A DNA stretch of 64,000 nucleotides from Paralvinella palmiformis (lineage: Eukaryota > Annelida > Polychaeta > Terebellida > Alvinellidae): assembly GCA_025642065.1 (NCBI GenBank), contig JAODUP010000117.1:290001-354000 (forward strand). The letters are read 5' to 3'. Below, piece after piece: positions 12,701 through 24,800 of this stretch. The position numbers were made by a program, and so were the translations under genes. Within the stretch, counting starts at the first letter, position 1, and every line of letters starts with the position of its first letter. The notes below the pieces were generated by a model that was not told the origin of the DNA, ran no database searches, and saw only the letters and a list, made by a program, of their open reading frames with translations.

Positions 12701-14271
12701 CAAAAGAAGTGTAAGATAAGGCAAGGATTAATAAAAGAAGTGTAAGATAAGGCAAGGATTAATAAAAGAAGTGTAAGATAAGGCAAGGATTAACAAAAGA
12801 AGTGTAAGATAAGGCAAAGATTAACAAAGAAGTATAAGATAAGGCAAGGATTAACAAAGAAGTGTAAGATAAGGCAAGGATTAACAAAGAAGTGTAAGAT
12901 AAGGCAAGGATTAACAAAAGAAGTGTAAGATAAGGCAAGGATTAACAAAAGAAGTGTATGATAAGGCATGGATTAACAAAAGAAGTGTAAGATAAGGCAA
13001 GGATTAATAAGAGAAGTATAATTGGGGAAAGTGGGTGGAGTGCATAGCATCAGTATATATTGATACTTGTGCAAAAAGGAATTAAAATAAAACCTTTTCA
13101 CACACATGATTCACTAAACTCATCAAGCAGTTATCCTTATCAGTACTTTTATGAGTATTTTTATCAGTGTTCTTAATCGCAGTCCAAAGAAAGAATCATG
13201 CTTCAAAGTTGAGTTATGAAGCATGTAACTCTATAATAATAATAACAATATTAATAATAATATGGAAACTTTACTTGATGTTCTATTCAAATAATAAAAT
13301 TTGCTTAAAGCAGTAACATTCTATATGATAAAATAATTAACGCATAGAAAATCATAGTATTATTTTCTTTACATAGCTAGGAAATGTGACTTCACATAAT
13401 ATCCACCAGTAATGCACCAATACTCACAACTAACTCATGCATCATTTCCTGTGGAATAATATTTGACAGATACCAATCTTCAAAATTATACTGCTTCAGA
13501 AACTGCTTCATCATCATCTTTTTTATGCCCTTTTGAAGCAGTTCCCTTTTAATCATAACATGAACTTGAACATGGCCATATCTAGAACAAAAATCACAAA
13601 ATGTAACAGCTTAGCTAAAGGGACTATAGAATTTCCAGTTTTCCTTAACTATGTGGGGTTTAAACTTAACTGTAATCAAGTTTCAGCCTTAATGACACAA
13701 AATAAAGTAGTGCTATATTTATTTTAAAATATCTAATTCAAGGCACTTTCAGTTCTAGTATGAGAAGGAATACAAACTAGCATGCAAGAGATGGTTTCAG
13801 TTACACTGATCAGATACAATTATATGTCTGGAAAATTTTCAAATACAATTGCATGCATTACAAATTTCAATTACAAAAACAGTCCTAAAATATGTTCAGT
13901 TACAGGTGACTGTATTTTAACAATATCTCTTGTACATATAAAAGTAGGCTAATCTTAGATAATCCCATATTTATATAATTATCATGAAATATCTATTTGG
14001 ATAGACTCAACAATACCGTGAAATAATTAGATCTTTTAGAAATATGCAATTATAACGACCTTCAACTTAAGCTTCTAGAACATGTAGCTCTAATTGGCTT
14101 TAATTTGGGTTTCAGTATGATGTATCAGTGAAAAATTTTAATTGTATTAACAAAGAAACATTACAAGAATCAGAATTTTACAGAAAATTTTGTCTGATTT
14201 TCAAATGAATTTCTGTTAAATTGTTTGCTTCCTGTGTATTGCATATAACTATTATGTTTCTATAATATATA

Positions 14272-14311
<40 letters not shown>

Positions 14312-15434
14312 ACTCTTTTCTGTTATAAATCACTAACAAAGTTTGGCATTTATAAATTAATAAACTGGAATATTACAGAACTTACAATAGTCAAACAGAA
14401 TTACATATATGGAACAGTTAAGTTATAATTACAATTATGGTAATTCAAATAAATCCAGTTGTCATTAATTATGCTATAAGAGAAATATTATGTATTGACC
14501 CCAACCCTGTTTCAGTGACTAACCATAATTTGTATAAGTATTAACATAGACATTAGACATGACAAAATATAACAGTGAGCATCCCTTTATATTCTGTATC
14601 ATAAGAAGTGTTTTAACTAGCATACTTCTTCTTTAGATAATCATCTCTTTGCCAGTTTTCCATGGCTGGGATGTCTTTCATGGCGCCTTTAAAAACCACT
14701 GGCTTTGACAGTTTGACATAATTCACGAAGAAGTCGCCTGGACTAAGCATACCGCTTTCTTCTGAGACTGGTGCATCTGGAGCTCTATGCCAGCCTGAAA
14801 CGATGTATTTTTACTATGAAGGTGCTGCCCCCTATTAAATGTTTTCAGATATGTTGTATAAATAATCCTCCAGATGGCAGCAACAACGGGGGTTTTCAGT
14901 TCAATTATATATATATATATATATATATATATTAAGAGTTGTTAATAAATTAATACAGTTAAGTAATTGTAATTTCAAAATATAAAGTCTTTCCACGTTA
15001 GGTCCATTTTGTAGATTTTGATTGAATAGAGCCATGTTCTAACGTTTCATACTTTTTTTTCTGTGCCAATCCTAAAATAGTTATAAATAAAAAATATACA
15101 TACTTGTATAACACACGCGCGCGCGCAGGTGCGTGTGTGTAATTCTACACAAATTTCTACTAGACCTAGGCCTAGCATATCTTTGGTGAAATTAATTATC
15201 ATTTCAGACCATTCTGAATAATATATCATAATAAATTACTAGAATCTTAATAAACAACTTACCAAAAGGGCGCAGGTGACCTGTAGGTATTCCATGCGGC
15301 AATTTTTGAATTAGTGGTGGAAATTTAATTCGTGTTGTACTCTGATCTTTCACAAAACCCACTCTAGCAACACTAATTTCGAATAATACAAAAAGGAAAG
15401 CTAGGTGTTTGAAAAATATAACCAAAAAATGCAT
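6778..15434 (-). CDS. ER-lumenal JmjC-domain protein with HDEL retention signal (8 exons, 422 aa)
   Basis: Exons, 5' to 3' on the minus strand: 15434-15263, 14794-14626, 13581-13428, 11781-11593, 7952-7817, 7608-7481, 7301-7179, 6975-6778. All phases close and the stop is TAG. Residues 1 to about 25 are a hydrophobic signal peptide and the last four residues are HDEL, so it is expected to reside in the ER lumen. Residues about 80-290 form a JmjC (cupin) fold: the segment around LHSHADHNLHC, Lys210 in GRKDFILIDP, a PGDCIFIPA strand, and the distal metal ligand His277 in YLHQVRS. JmjC enzymes are Fe(II)/2-oxoglutarate oxygenases. Aligned on the invariant Asn (201), the HxD metal pair reads His195-Ser-His197, so the Asp ligand is replaced. 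The helical C-terminus (about 316-422) is not recognised. The intron after 7179 starts with GC. The substrate is unknown; JMJD8 is a known ER-lumenal relative by location only. Confidence 0.88.
8047..8540. mobile_element. probable Tigger/pogo-like non-autonomous element
   Basis: The left end reads TACAGTAGGCCCCTGTTATA followed by a CGAGGTCGTTGGGGTCC stretch, the style of Tigger-type termini beginning CAG after a TA. Near the right end, about 8500-8536, an inverted and diverged counterpart is seen (CAGCAGGTTATCGC on the minus strand). No coding capacity remains. It sits in JmjC intron 4-5. The terminus match is imperfect, so the boundaries are approximate. Confidence 0.4.
9020..10153 (+). CDS. 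candidate nested four-exon gene, 136-aa protein of unknown function
   Basis: Model: exon 1 9020-9116, exon 2 9305-9452, exon 3 9821-9895, exon 4 10063-10153. Exon 1 begins AACAATGGCT, a good start context, with MAEVKRETVIEHC. Exon 2 contains FPVEYVRNVVLFLTYEECK and ELIAPPQVADMLLNS. Exon 3 is Ser/Thr-rich. Exon 4 ends HPALQGYFVHFGTFP then TAA. Exons 2-4 have AG acceptors and GT donors, phases 1-2-2-2 agree, and no stop interrupts the join. The exon 1 donor (9117) is the weakest choice, as several GT dinucleotides in that phase exist nearby. No signal peptide or transmembrane segment is evident and I do not recognise the family. It lies wholly within an intron of the opposite-strand JmjC gene. 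It could instead be chance open frames. Confidence 0.38.
9693..9747. repeat. (TA)n microsatellite
   Basis: A long AT dinucleotide array with one AAAT interruption. Similar arrays occur at about 8932-8960, 14276-14306, 14908-14932, 18646-18666, 18788-18822, 37410-37436, 52991-53015, 55676-55706 and 57248-57279. Confidence 0.95.
10154..11592. other. intronic sequence, nothing recognised
   Basis: AT-rich intron of the minus-strand JmjC gene. AATAAA-type motifs on the plus strand at about 10441 and 10739 could serve the nested candidate gene. No other structure was seen. Confidence 0.4.
11788..13020. repeat. minisatellite, about 40 copies of a 30-31 bp unit
   Basis: The unit on the plus strand reads GTGTAAGATAAGGCAAGG then ATTAACAAAAGAA, with one A more or less in the A-run giving 31- and 30-bp versions that alternate irregularly. 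Copies differ by single substitutions (CAATG, AAAG, AATAAA variants), mostly shared between neighbours, as expected from local unit exchange. The array fills most of the JmjC intron between exons 13581-13428 and 11781-11593 and stops only about 6 bases before the splice acceptor of the latter. On the transcribed strand the unit is pyrimidine-rich and contains no AG. Confidence 0.97.
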
Positions 15435-16004
15435 CTTTCGTCTTCGACAGTTTCTTCAATAATGTGAGTCAAGCTATTAATTGACTGTCGTGTCATTTCG
15501 TCAGAGTGTGCCACGTGTTTGCTCATTTGTGACTTTAAAATCGATCACACCCGTTCATAAGCCACCGAAAACCTGAGTCTTCAGATTTCTTTAACTTTTA
15601 CAACAGATGTTTGAAACTAGTTCAACCTAATGGGCCAACCAAAATCACGTTGTTTGACATAGTTTTCTTGCAAATTAGGTCAGGTCAGTCTGAAAATAAT
15701 TTAAGCATTTTTATTAAGAATCGTTACAGTATCGCAAAACTATATAATTCCGAATATGTTACAGTTATCAGCGGGTGTGCGGTAATCACGTACTTGGTTT
15801 AATTGTTTCAAAATATGAGAATTTCTTCTAAATCCCGTATTTAGGTTAAAGGTTAATTGGGGTCACACGTATGACAACTGGAACGCACGGAGCGAGTGAT
15901 GGAGTTTCCAGAAGGCGTCGGCTTGTGGAAGTGCACACTTTGTAACGCATGAATTAAAGCTTTGACGGGAGGAGCGGCCGAAAGAAGCATGATTGCTCCC
16001 TGCA
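15435..16004. promoter_or_regulatory. 570-bp divergent promoter region between the JmjC gene and PAFAH2
   Basis: The two start codons (minus strand at 15434, plus strand at 16005) face away from each other across 570 bp, so both promoters and 5' UTRs must lie here unless upstream non-coding exons exist. A perfect palindromic E-box CACGTG is at 15512-15517, 78 bp upstream of the JmjC ATG, in the context GCCACGTGT, whose GCCACGT part also matches the core bound by XBP1/ATF6-class bZIP factors. No TATA box is obvious. Binding is inference. Confidence 0.5.
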
Positions 16005-18787
16005 ATGGATTTGCAATATCTGTTGTGTGGTTTTGGGCCAGAAGGTCTAACATCTAGGTACCTGCAACTGCCAAACCTGAGACGGATTCGAGGTATTCAC
16101 CGGAGAAGGTTTCGTACGAATGGTAGCAAAGTTGCTCCGAAAGGGCCGAAGCCCAAGGCCAAGAGGGCCGGACGGCGACATTTACCCGTCGGGGGAGGGA
16201 AGTACACGGTCGGATGTGTGGACCTGATGTCTGATTACTCGGTGAAGGGGACATTTATCCGCCTCTACTACCCAACCAACTCCAAGGATGTTTACGTAAG
16301 TAGTTTTTTTCGCTCTTCAGTTCATATAATGATATATTCGAGATGATATGTCAAAAAGAAAGGAATGTGTCATTTTGATTTTCTTGTCATGCGACTTATT
16401 TCCTTATTATATAAACCATAGAGATTAGAGTGTAGTCTAGTATATGACAATGAGTGTCAGTATTCATATTATAATTATGACGATTATGTGTGATTATTAG
16501 GCTTTTCAAATGATCGACCACTCATTATCTAGACCCTCTAGACTCTAGTGCTCTCTACTGCCTACAGCTAGAGTCGTAGAGTCTAGGACTAGGTTCAGTG
16601 AACTCTGTATTTGAATCTTAAGACAATAACGTCTCTTGCCAGTTAATAATAATGATTTACAGACAATGCAGGAGGCTATTCACTCATTGTATTTAAAGAA
16701 AGAGAGGTGTATGTATACATATGTGACAATTGGTTGGTTCTTTGTGTTATTTGGTAATGTTGTCTTGCATTCAGCATTGTTTGCTGGTTGAGCTGTTGTA
16801 CTTGATTGATTGTATTCCAGTTATATTTCATCAGATCTATTATTATTATGGCATAAATTATTTACACAAACACATTAATATATATTTATAAGAAGTAACT
16901 AATATCTATTATATTTTCTATCATTACATTTTATTTTTTAACTGTGCTGGTAAGGATAAAACTGACATGTGTCCCAAGCAGTATGTTTAAATAAATAAAC
17001 ACTGTCAGAATATTCGAGATTGATGTTTATGTTACAGTTGTCCTTGTTCATTATATATTTTCATGAACTGCCCATGGGACTGTTGAGTGATAGATACCAT
17101 GATTTACATATTGTAAACTGACAATAGCTTAGAAGTGTTCACTTAATTCTTTGAAGTTTTAATTTTCTGGAGTGCTCTCTCATAACCATAACATTGACAT
17201 TTGTTGGCAGCCCAGTAATGATGTTCTTCTTATCAGAAAGTATCTCTAGGCCAGATAAAACTGAGCTACTCCCTTCCCTCTCTAAGTATAACCACAGCTG
17301 AATAGTAATACTGATAGTAGCGATTTTATTCAGTGATACATCTATATAAAATGATTGTACACATTTGCATATTACATAATATAATTCACATGTACACATA
17401 ATCAAGTCACACAACGAACAATGACTCATTGTTTGTTGAGTGACTCATTGAATGAGCTGTAACTTCCAATAAATATATTGTCTATAACAATGATGGTAGG
17501 TAATTCACCCTGGTCACAGTCACAAGGTTGTTGAACCTGACTGAGTTGTTATATTCACTGGGTAATGACTACATGTTTTGGGGGAATTCTTGAATGGGGG
17601 AGGGTTTTTTACCACATCCCTGTTCTAATTAGATCATTCAGACTTAAATTTTCAATAAAATATTACTCATCCAGATTAGTCTCACAACTCAAAATGGCAA
17701 CATTTCAGCACCCTCCCTTATAATCGTAAAATTACTTATTTAGAGCAATCAGAATATTTGAACTCCTAGTTTATATTTATATTCATATTGCCTTCACAAA
17801 ACATTGTAACGGTTCTTTTCTGACTTTATAATTATGGCAGCATATCTGATCTGGATCAGTGTTACAGTTTGGGAGTGCCGATCACTTTTAAATACCTGGG
17901 TAATCCCCCTGAAGAAATCTCAGTACAATTATCAACATTTCCCGGTCATTTAAGGAGTGCCTCTGTGTTCAAGCGGTAGCATGTTGGACCACAGATCACT
18001 ACCACCTGTGTTCGAATCTTGGAGTGGGCATATCTAAAGGATGTTTCATCTTTGACCTCAATGCATTACCTTTGGAGGTCACTAGGCCCATTTAGCCTAC
18101 CACATGCACAAAAGTGACCATAAAACATCAACCATAATAATCTAAGTTATTTAATGTCAGACTGATTGGATCAGTTATTTGTAATTAAGAATCTGCTTTT
18201 GTTGAATTTCATTTCATGTCATAAAGCTACCTAAGTACCTCATAGTAATTAGAGCTAAATGGTACATCAAGAGAAGAAATTTACAATGATACACAGTGAT
18301 AACATTGTTAAGAGAAGCTGCATTTTCAGATTGTTCTGGATACAGTGTTTTAGTCAATCAATAACTCATTTTATGTTAATATATGATTAATCTTACCTGT
18401 TCTCAGTTAACATGCTAGATTATTTTTGAAGTAGCACTGGAATATTGTTATATATGATTCTAGAAAATTAAAGGTGAAGTTAAGAAGATACCCAAAGGTT
18501 TGCTGGTCTGGATTTAATTGTTGGTCTACTTCTAAGTTCTAGTAGTAGCTTATTTTATTGCTTTATAAAACTGACATTCCAACTGTAACTTGTACCTGGA
18601 GGTCATAAAACAATAAAAAATTATTTTATATGTTCCTGCTGCCCATATATATATATATATATATATCAGTGTCTGTGTAGCATATATAATGGCATGGACA
18701 GAGTTTCCTTGGTTTATGAATCTTTTTAATTAACTGTAATCAAATCATTGCTACTTGAATAGGAACAAAAAGATATGTGCTGAAATA

Positions 18788-18830
<43 letters not shown>

Positions 18831-21800
18831 TATAATTCTGTTACTTCAGATGGACCTCTCGTTAGTAAACTAGATATCTAACTTAGTCCAAGTAGTACAA
18901 CTAATTTATTTGCAATTACAGTTATTAAGACATTTCATGTACAATTGTATATGTAAATAACAATACACAGTATATTATTTAATCATTGTCATTGTTTATT
19001 TATAAGGTACATTCTTATACCTGTAACAGCTGGTGAAAACTGAGTATATGTATATTGTACGCTGTGTTTATGTTATTATGGTTGGGTTGAGTCATTGGTC
19101 GTTTTTAGTGTGTGTGTGTGTGTGTGTGCAAACCTAGTGTAGAAGTAATGTCACATTAATTTAGGCCATTATGAATAATTTTACCGCAGACTAAATCTAG
19201 GACAGAGAAATTGAACTATCTGTGTTATGCCAATGGTGTTGAATTTGTTATTTGTGAGGGTAGGTGGTTGTTGTTTTTGTTTATCTGACAATTAAGTATA
19301 AGGCTAAGGGCTTGTTTTAACAGTAAATGAAATTCTAAAAGTGCATACGTCTGTTTATGTGCACAGCATTGTTCTACTTCACATGTTCACAGTTGGTGCA
19401 CACACTTAAGTCTGCTACTTCAGCTTGACCAGTACTTTGAATCATACCAGCCCAGCAAAATCTAGAAATAGTTGTGTCAGTGTTGTTTCTTTTGGATCGA
19501 CTTCAAACAAAATATCACTTATATTTATAACCATGATCAGTCAAACAATGTGCCTGGCCAAAACACCTTCACAAAGGCTATTCTCCTTTTCTCTCCACAC
19601 ACCATGTTCTTTATGATCAATCACCATCACTTCCTCTGAATGTTCATCAACAGTGTCATCATCTATCTGTTTGTGATCCTAGCTTTATGACTTGTCAAGT
19701 CAAACTGTCGTCCTCTGATAGTGTAATTCCATGGGGATCACTGTTTATTTGTTGTCACATCCACAAGTTATGGTCAACATGTCACTGTTCACAAACATCA
19801 TCCCAATGGTACATTAAGAATCAATGTAGTTTAATTCTGAAAATAGCCTATGATAAATTATGTAGAATTTCAGAACTTAACTAATACCCACCTGCCGGCC
19901 TTGCTTCATGTAACAGCCACTACTAGTCTGACACAGTTTTTACTTGTAGGCATACGCCAGCTCAGTTATCATTCTACACCCGGATGTGTCTTACATACAT
20001 CATTTAGGTGTTGTCTAATATTGCAGCGCTTAACCAGTTCTCCACGTTTTCCGTTCTAATTTTAGTGGTATTTTATACATTTTCTGTAATTCACTGTATC
20101 AACTTAATTGTTACAGAACGATGTTCTCAACACCTCTTACTTAGTTACTATATCTAGTATATGTATCCTTTTGTTAAGTTCCAATATAATTCAGTTATTT
20201 GCATGGTTCTAGTTAATGTATGGTATTAATTACATTTTAAATGGTTTTAATACTAACTATGAAGAATAACTGTAATTTGTGTGTACTTTTATATCACTTT
20301 AAATTTATAGACCTGTATATTAATACATCCTGTCATGAATTATTTCACATGTACATTTCATTCTCAGATCAACTTGCTGAACTACATTCCTTTGATCAAA
20401 ATACCATGTTGATTTTTATTTGTCATTTTCAGAGAAATGACGTGGCCATTGTTTATTTTGAGCAGCAGCTCTAACTTTGTGAAATGTGTTACTGGAGGAG
20501 ATTAAAAATGCATGATCTCTTGAAGAATTTGATTATCTTTTTAAAACTCACATCTTTGCTTTGTGGTCGAATAACATCCATCCTTCGGTATTTGTAATTA
20601 TATTGTTGATACCTAATGGCTGTGGTGGGATTTTAAAATGCAGCTAGTTTGAATATCTCATTGTAATAATGTTCGTATATCAATATGTATTATTATTATA
20701 ATTATCTATGGTGTCTTACTGTTTATTCAGCAGTGGGCAATAGTTGTGGATATGAAGGAAAAGCTGTTATATAGCTGCATTGTGTTGTGATAATCTGAAA
20801 ATATTTGTGTTTGTATATTTTCTTACTTCCAGATACTCCTCCCAACTCGGGTGTACTTGCACAACAGTACTTTTGTTAAGTTCAAACCCCTATACTGTAT
20901 CAGCTGTTTCTGACAGCTCTCTTGAGTGGTGTTTGTATGTGTTGTTGGTGGTTCATAAATGTCAGCAGTGGTGATAAAGCCATTTTTAATTTGTCTGATA
21001 AGAAGAGACCTTGAATTGGTTTTGCTGAAATTTGCTGATCTACAGTGAAGAGATCATTTAGTACAACATGTGGTTAGTTTAATTTACCATTCGGAAACAT
21101 GGAAATTTCCACCCTCAGTATATTGTTATTATTTGCTAAAGGCTTGTTCCAGATTCACGTGGACTATTACAGCATACGCTTGGTTGTATTTGTGTAAAGT
21201 TGGCCATTGCTTTTATCGCATTTTTCTGAACAGTAAAATTTCACTGGATATTAACTAATAACTCACAGACAATGACAATCAGTCAGCTACATTCTGTCTT
21301 ATTATTAATTAATAAGTCAACAAATTCATAAATGTTGTGTTGTTGAAGTACCTGGGCCAGAGTAAACAATATAAAATGAATTTCCACATTCTCTCTCTTG
21401 TTTATTTGTCCTTTCTCTTCTGTTGCTTAGTAACTTGTGTTAATATTGTTTTTGCCGGAACTTGGTAATGGTTCATCAATAAGCATAACAATGACATTAA
21501 GATTGTTGGAGGATCTCATTATTATGTCATGCATAAGGGGGGCCAAGGGAGTTGTCTAGAAGGTATACATAATATTGTACTGAAAGCACTAAATAATCCA
21601 AATGTCAATCGTAAAAATACCATATGTTTGTACTGCTCTTTCTATTATTCAAAAGCCATGTCCGGTAATTTATAGAATATCGTACAGTTTACATCAAATA
21701 TTTATAGGAGTCAAAATTACAAATCTTATAATTATAAAATTATAAATACACAGTTTATTAAACTGTCATAGAATGATAGTCACCATAATGTATGTATGTC

Positions 21801-24800
21801 TAGTTTAACGATGTTATTTAATAACCCATGCCAATACATTTAATGAAGTTGTAGGTGATGATGATTGGTGTTTTACGGCCACTTTTGTGCACATGGTATG
21901 CTAAATGGGGCGAACAACCTCCAAAAGTTGTAGGCCTACGTATAATGACATACAGGATATATCAAGATTGGTTAGAGATATTAAAAAATTATTGATATCT
22001 CTTAAAATTAATCACTTACATCTCTTAAAAAAATGTAATAACAAAATTGGAATACAAGATTGAGGATGATCAACTCAGTTCAGTGTTTATGCACACACAC
22101 ACACACACACACACTATAGGTTAAAGGGAGCACTCCGGTGACACAATGGTTAGAGCAAACCTCTAGATTATAGGTTCAGTTCCAACTCATACCAATGTTT
22201 GTGAGATATTTCCCCAGGCAGTCATCCCTCAGCTCTGTTCCAAATGTGACCATTGCTGAGGCTAATCAGCTGAACAATAAGGACTTTTGGTCAGAGGTGC
22301 CACCATAGAGCAATTGTTCTAAAACGGAGCTGATGTCCATGGCTAAAACCACACAACAGGTGGACATTTGGTCTCTCATGTTTTTCAGCCAGTTACTAAA
22401 CTGGCTCCTGTCTGTTTCTGTGTGATTATAGTTTCCATTGATAAACACCCCTCGGCCATATGTCCTGGGTGTATGACCAGCATCAAAGCTAATCAACTCA
22501 ACCCAATAGAGTAGTGCCTCAAATCAAGGCATCATCTATCACCTTTCATCACCCCATCACCAGTTTAATTGTGTTCCATATTTCTGATTTGCTTCTAGAA
22601 ACGTGAAGTCCAGTGGCCGCTCTGGTTACCACGGAAACAGTATGGGCACGGTTATGCCTACTTCCGACGTAAGAATATGAAAGTATTTGGAACAATCATG
22701 AACTGGCTCGGAGGTAAGCATTGACATATGTCACTAGAATTGTAGAAAAATTATATTCTAACAAAAATATGGAGTAAATTTGCACAGATGTGATTAGAGG
22801 CACTGTTCCCTTCAGGCAAATCTCTGTATCGTGTATTATTAATGGGCATCATGTTTTATTAATGAGCTTTTGATATCTGATCACCATAATTATGTGGGGG
22901 AGTTTCTTTATATGTTACAGTTGGCTGGCAAGGTCATCTCGTAGTGATTGGTGATTTTGTGGTTGTTGATATGGTTACCTGGATGTTATTGATTTAGTAC
23001 TGAAATTGTTTTGCTGAGTCATCGACATCTGATTGCATGTCGAGCAGGAAAATTAAGGTGCATGTTGTAATTCACTGGAGCCATATAACTGTGGAGTCGG
23101 GTACCTTTCTAGTGAGAAATCCCAGCTCTATTGATCTTTATAAAAAAAATTACTATGCTCAGTCATTTCTATGACTTTGAGTAAATTGTATTTGCTTGTT
23201 TGTATTTTCCAGGTTAGCCATGTTAGCTTTAAAATAAAATACCATACAAAAATAGTTGTCAATCTATGATATATCAATCTACATAGGCAATGATATGTTA
23301 ATATCATTCGTTTGACAGTCATCAGGAAACTAGTTGGTTCATATCACACTAATAATCATCATCATCATTATTATGTTGACAGGATGATCATACTGTCTGT
23401 TCACACGATTTACAGTGTTTGTTTATAATAATATCATTACTATTATTATTATTAGTTTCATCATTTTATTATTAGTTGTTCGGCAAAATTTGTTGTCTCC
23501 AAAAACCATTTGACAGATTTATTTTAAACATAGCTGTGATTGGGTCCAAATAATTGGATGTATTTTGACATTAATCTCACTATTCTTAGATAAATTATTA
23601 AAATGTCCTTTAAAACTAATAAAAGACAGGCTTCTTTTCTCTAAAATGTTCAGTGACTGTTCCATTACTTCAACCTAGTATTGTAATCTTATCCTTTGAC
23701 TCAAATGTCTATAGTAATTCAACCTTTTACTGAAGAGATAATGAAGATTTTCACCACCTTCATTGCTTATATTGACACACACACACACAATTGATTTTGT
23801 TCACCTGTCTAGATGATGCACCAGTAATACAAGTGGTGGTCATGTTTTGTGATAGTTAGTGCATGAAATGCATATATGTTATAATTTAAAAAAAAACACC
23901 AGCAGAGAATATGATGTGTTATATGACCTTGATCCCAAAATCAACTCAGTTTATCTGAAAGAAACCTTCAATAATAGAATCAATTCAGAACTGATATGTT
24001 ATCATATGGTCAATAAAATTGTATGCTTGTGTTAGAAGACCTAAAACATGCAGTTTTGAATTAAATCAATAAATTTATTCTCACCAATCATATTACCATT
24101 TATAAAATGGATACACAGAGGGAGAGAGTTTGTATACATTGACAAAACAAAGCATCAAAACACACGCACACATTTGTTTACCTGGCTGGTCATTGACTTT
24201 TTCAAAGTGTTAGCAAATGATATTGTTATATTGTCATCAAACCAGGTAATTTTTACTAACCAGACTATTTTGTATTGCTTGCCCTCAGGTGATGTCTACG
24301 TACCAGTGTTATGGCAGGCTCCATTCATAGACAGTAATGATGTATTCCCTGTCATTGTGTTTACTCATGGACTTGGTGGAAATCGTACCACATACTCAAC
24401 GCTCTGCTCTGACATTGCCAGCCATGGTTATATTGTAGCAGTCTTGGAACACAGGTACCACTCTCGTGCAGTTGAAATACCAACATGTGAACGTAAAGAG
24501 ATGTATAGAAGTAGTTGCTTACTAACATACTTCACTCCGCCTATATTTCAGTACCTGGCTAGACAGTGATAGATTTTCATAGGTTAATGACCTGTAGGTC
24601 ATATCATATTTTACAGACTGTTGTGTGCATCTGTCTGTAGATGATATGACTACGTCTAACCTTTTTCATGTTTTCAGCTACAAATAAGTCACTCCTTCAT
24701 ACAAAGCGCATTTGTCATAGCAAAAGGGATTGCTATTGAAGCCTGTGTGACCATCACTACACATGAATTCGTTAAATATTTGTAACCACTGCATGGTGAT

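Noticed and set aside
11788..13020. CRISPR-like repeat array
   Set aside because: Units are contiguous with no unique spacers, in a eukaryotic intron; it is a minisatellite.
13428..13535. Shorter form of JmjC exon 3 starting at about 13525
   Set aside because: The acceptor at 13582 (TTTTTGTTCTAG) is much better and the resulting 154-bp exon closes the phase on both sides.
15993..16004. TTG start four codons upstream of the PAFAH2 ATG
   Set aside because: Nuclear genes start at ATG; the ATG at 16005 is in frame and leads straight into the conserved domain.
18781..18840. tRNA genes among the SINE heads
   Set aside because: No complete cloverleaf with an acceptor stem was seen anywhere; A- and B-box matches all belong to SINEs.
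19425..20060. Series of short plus-strand frames in PAFAH2 intron 1
   Set aside because: They are Ser/Thr/Leu-rich without recognisable motifs and do not join into a phase-consistent model.
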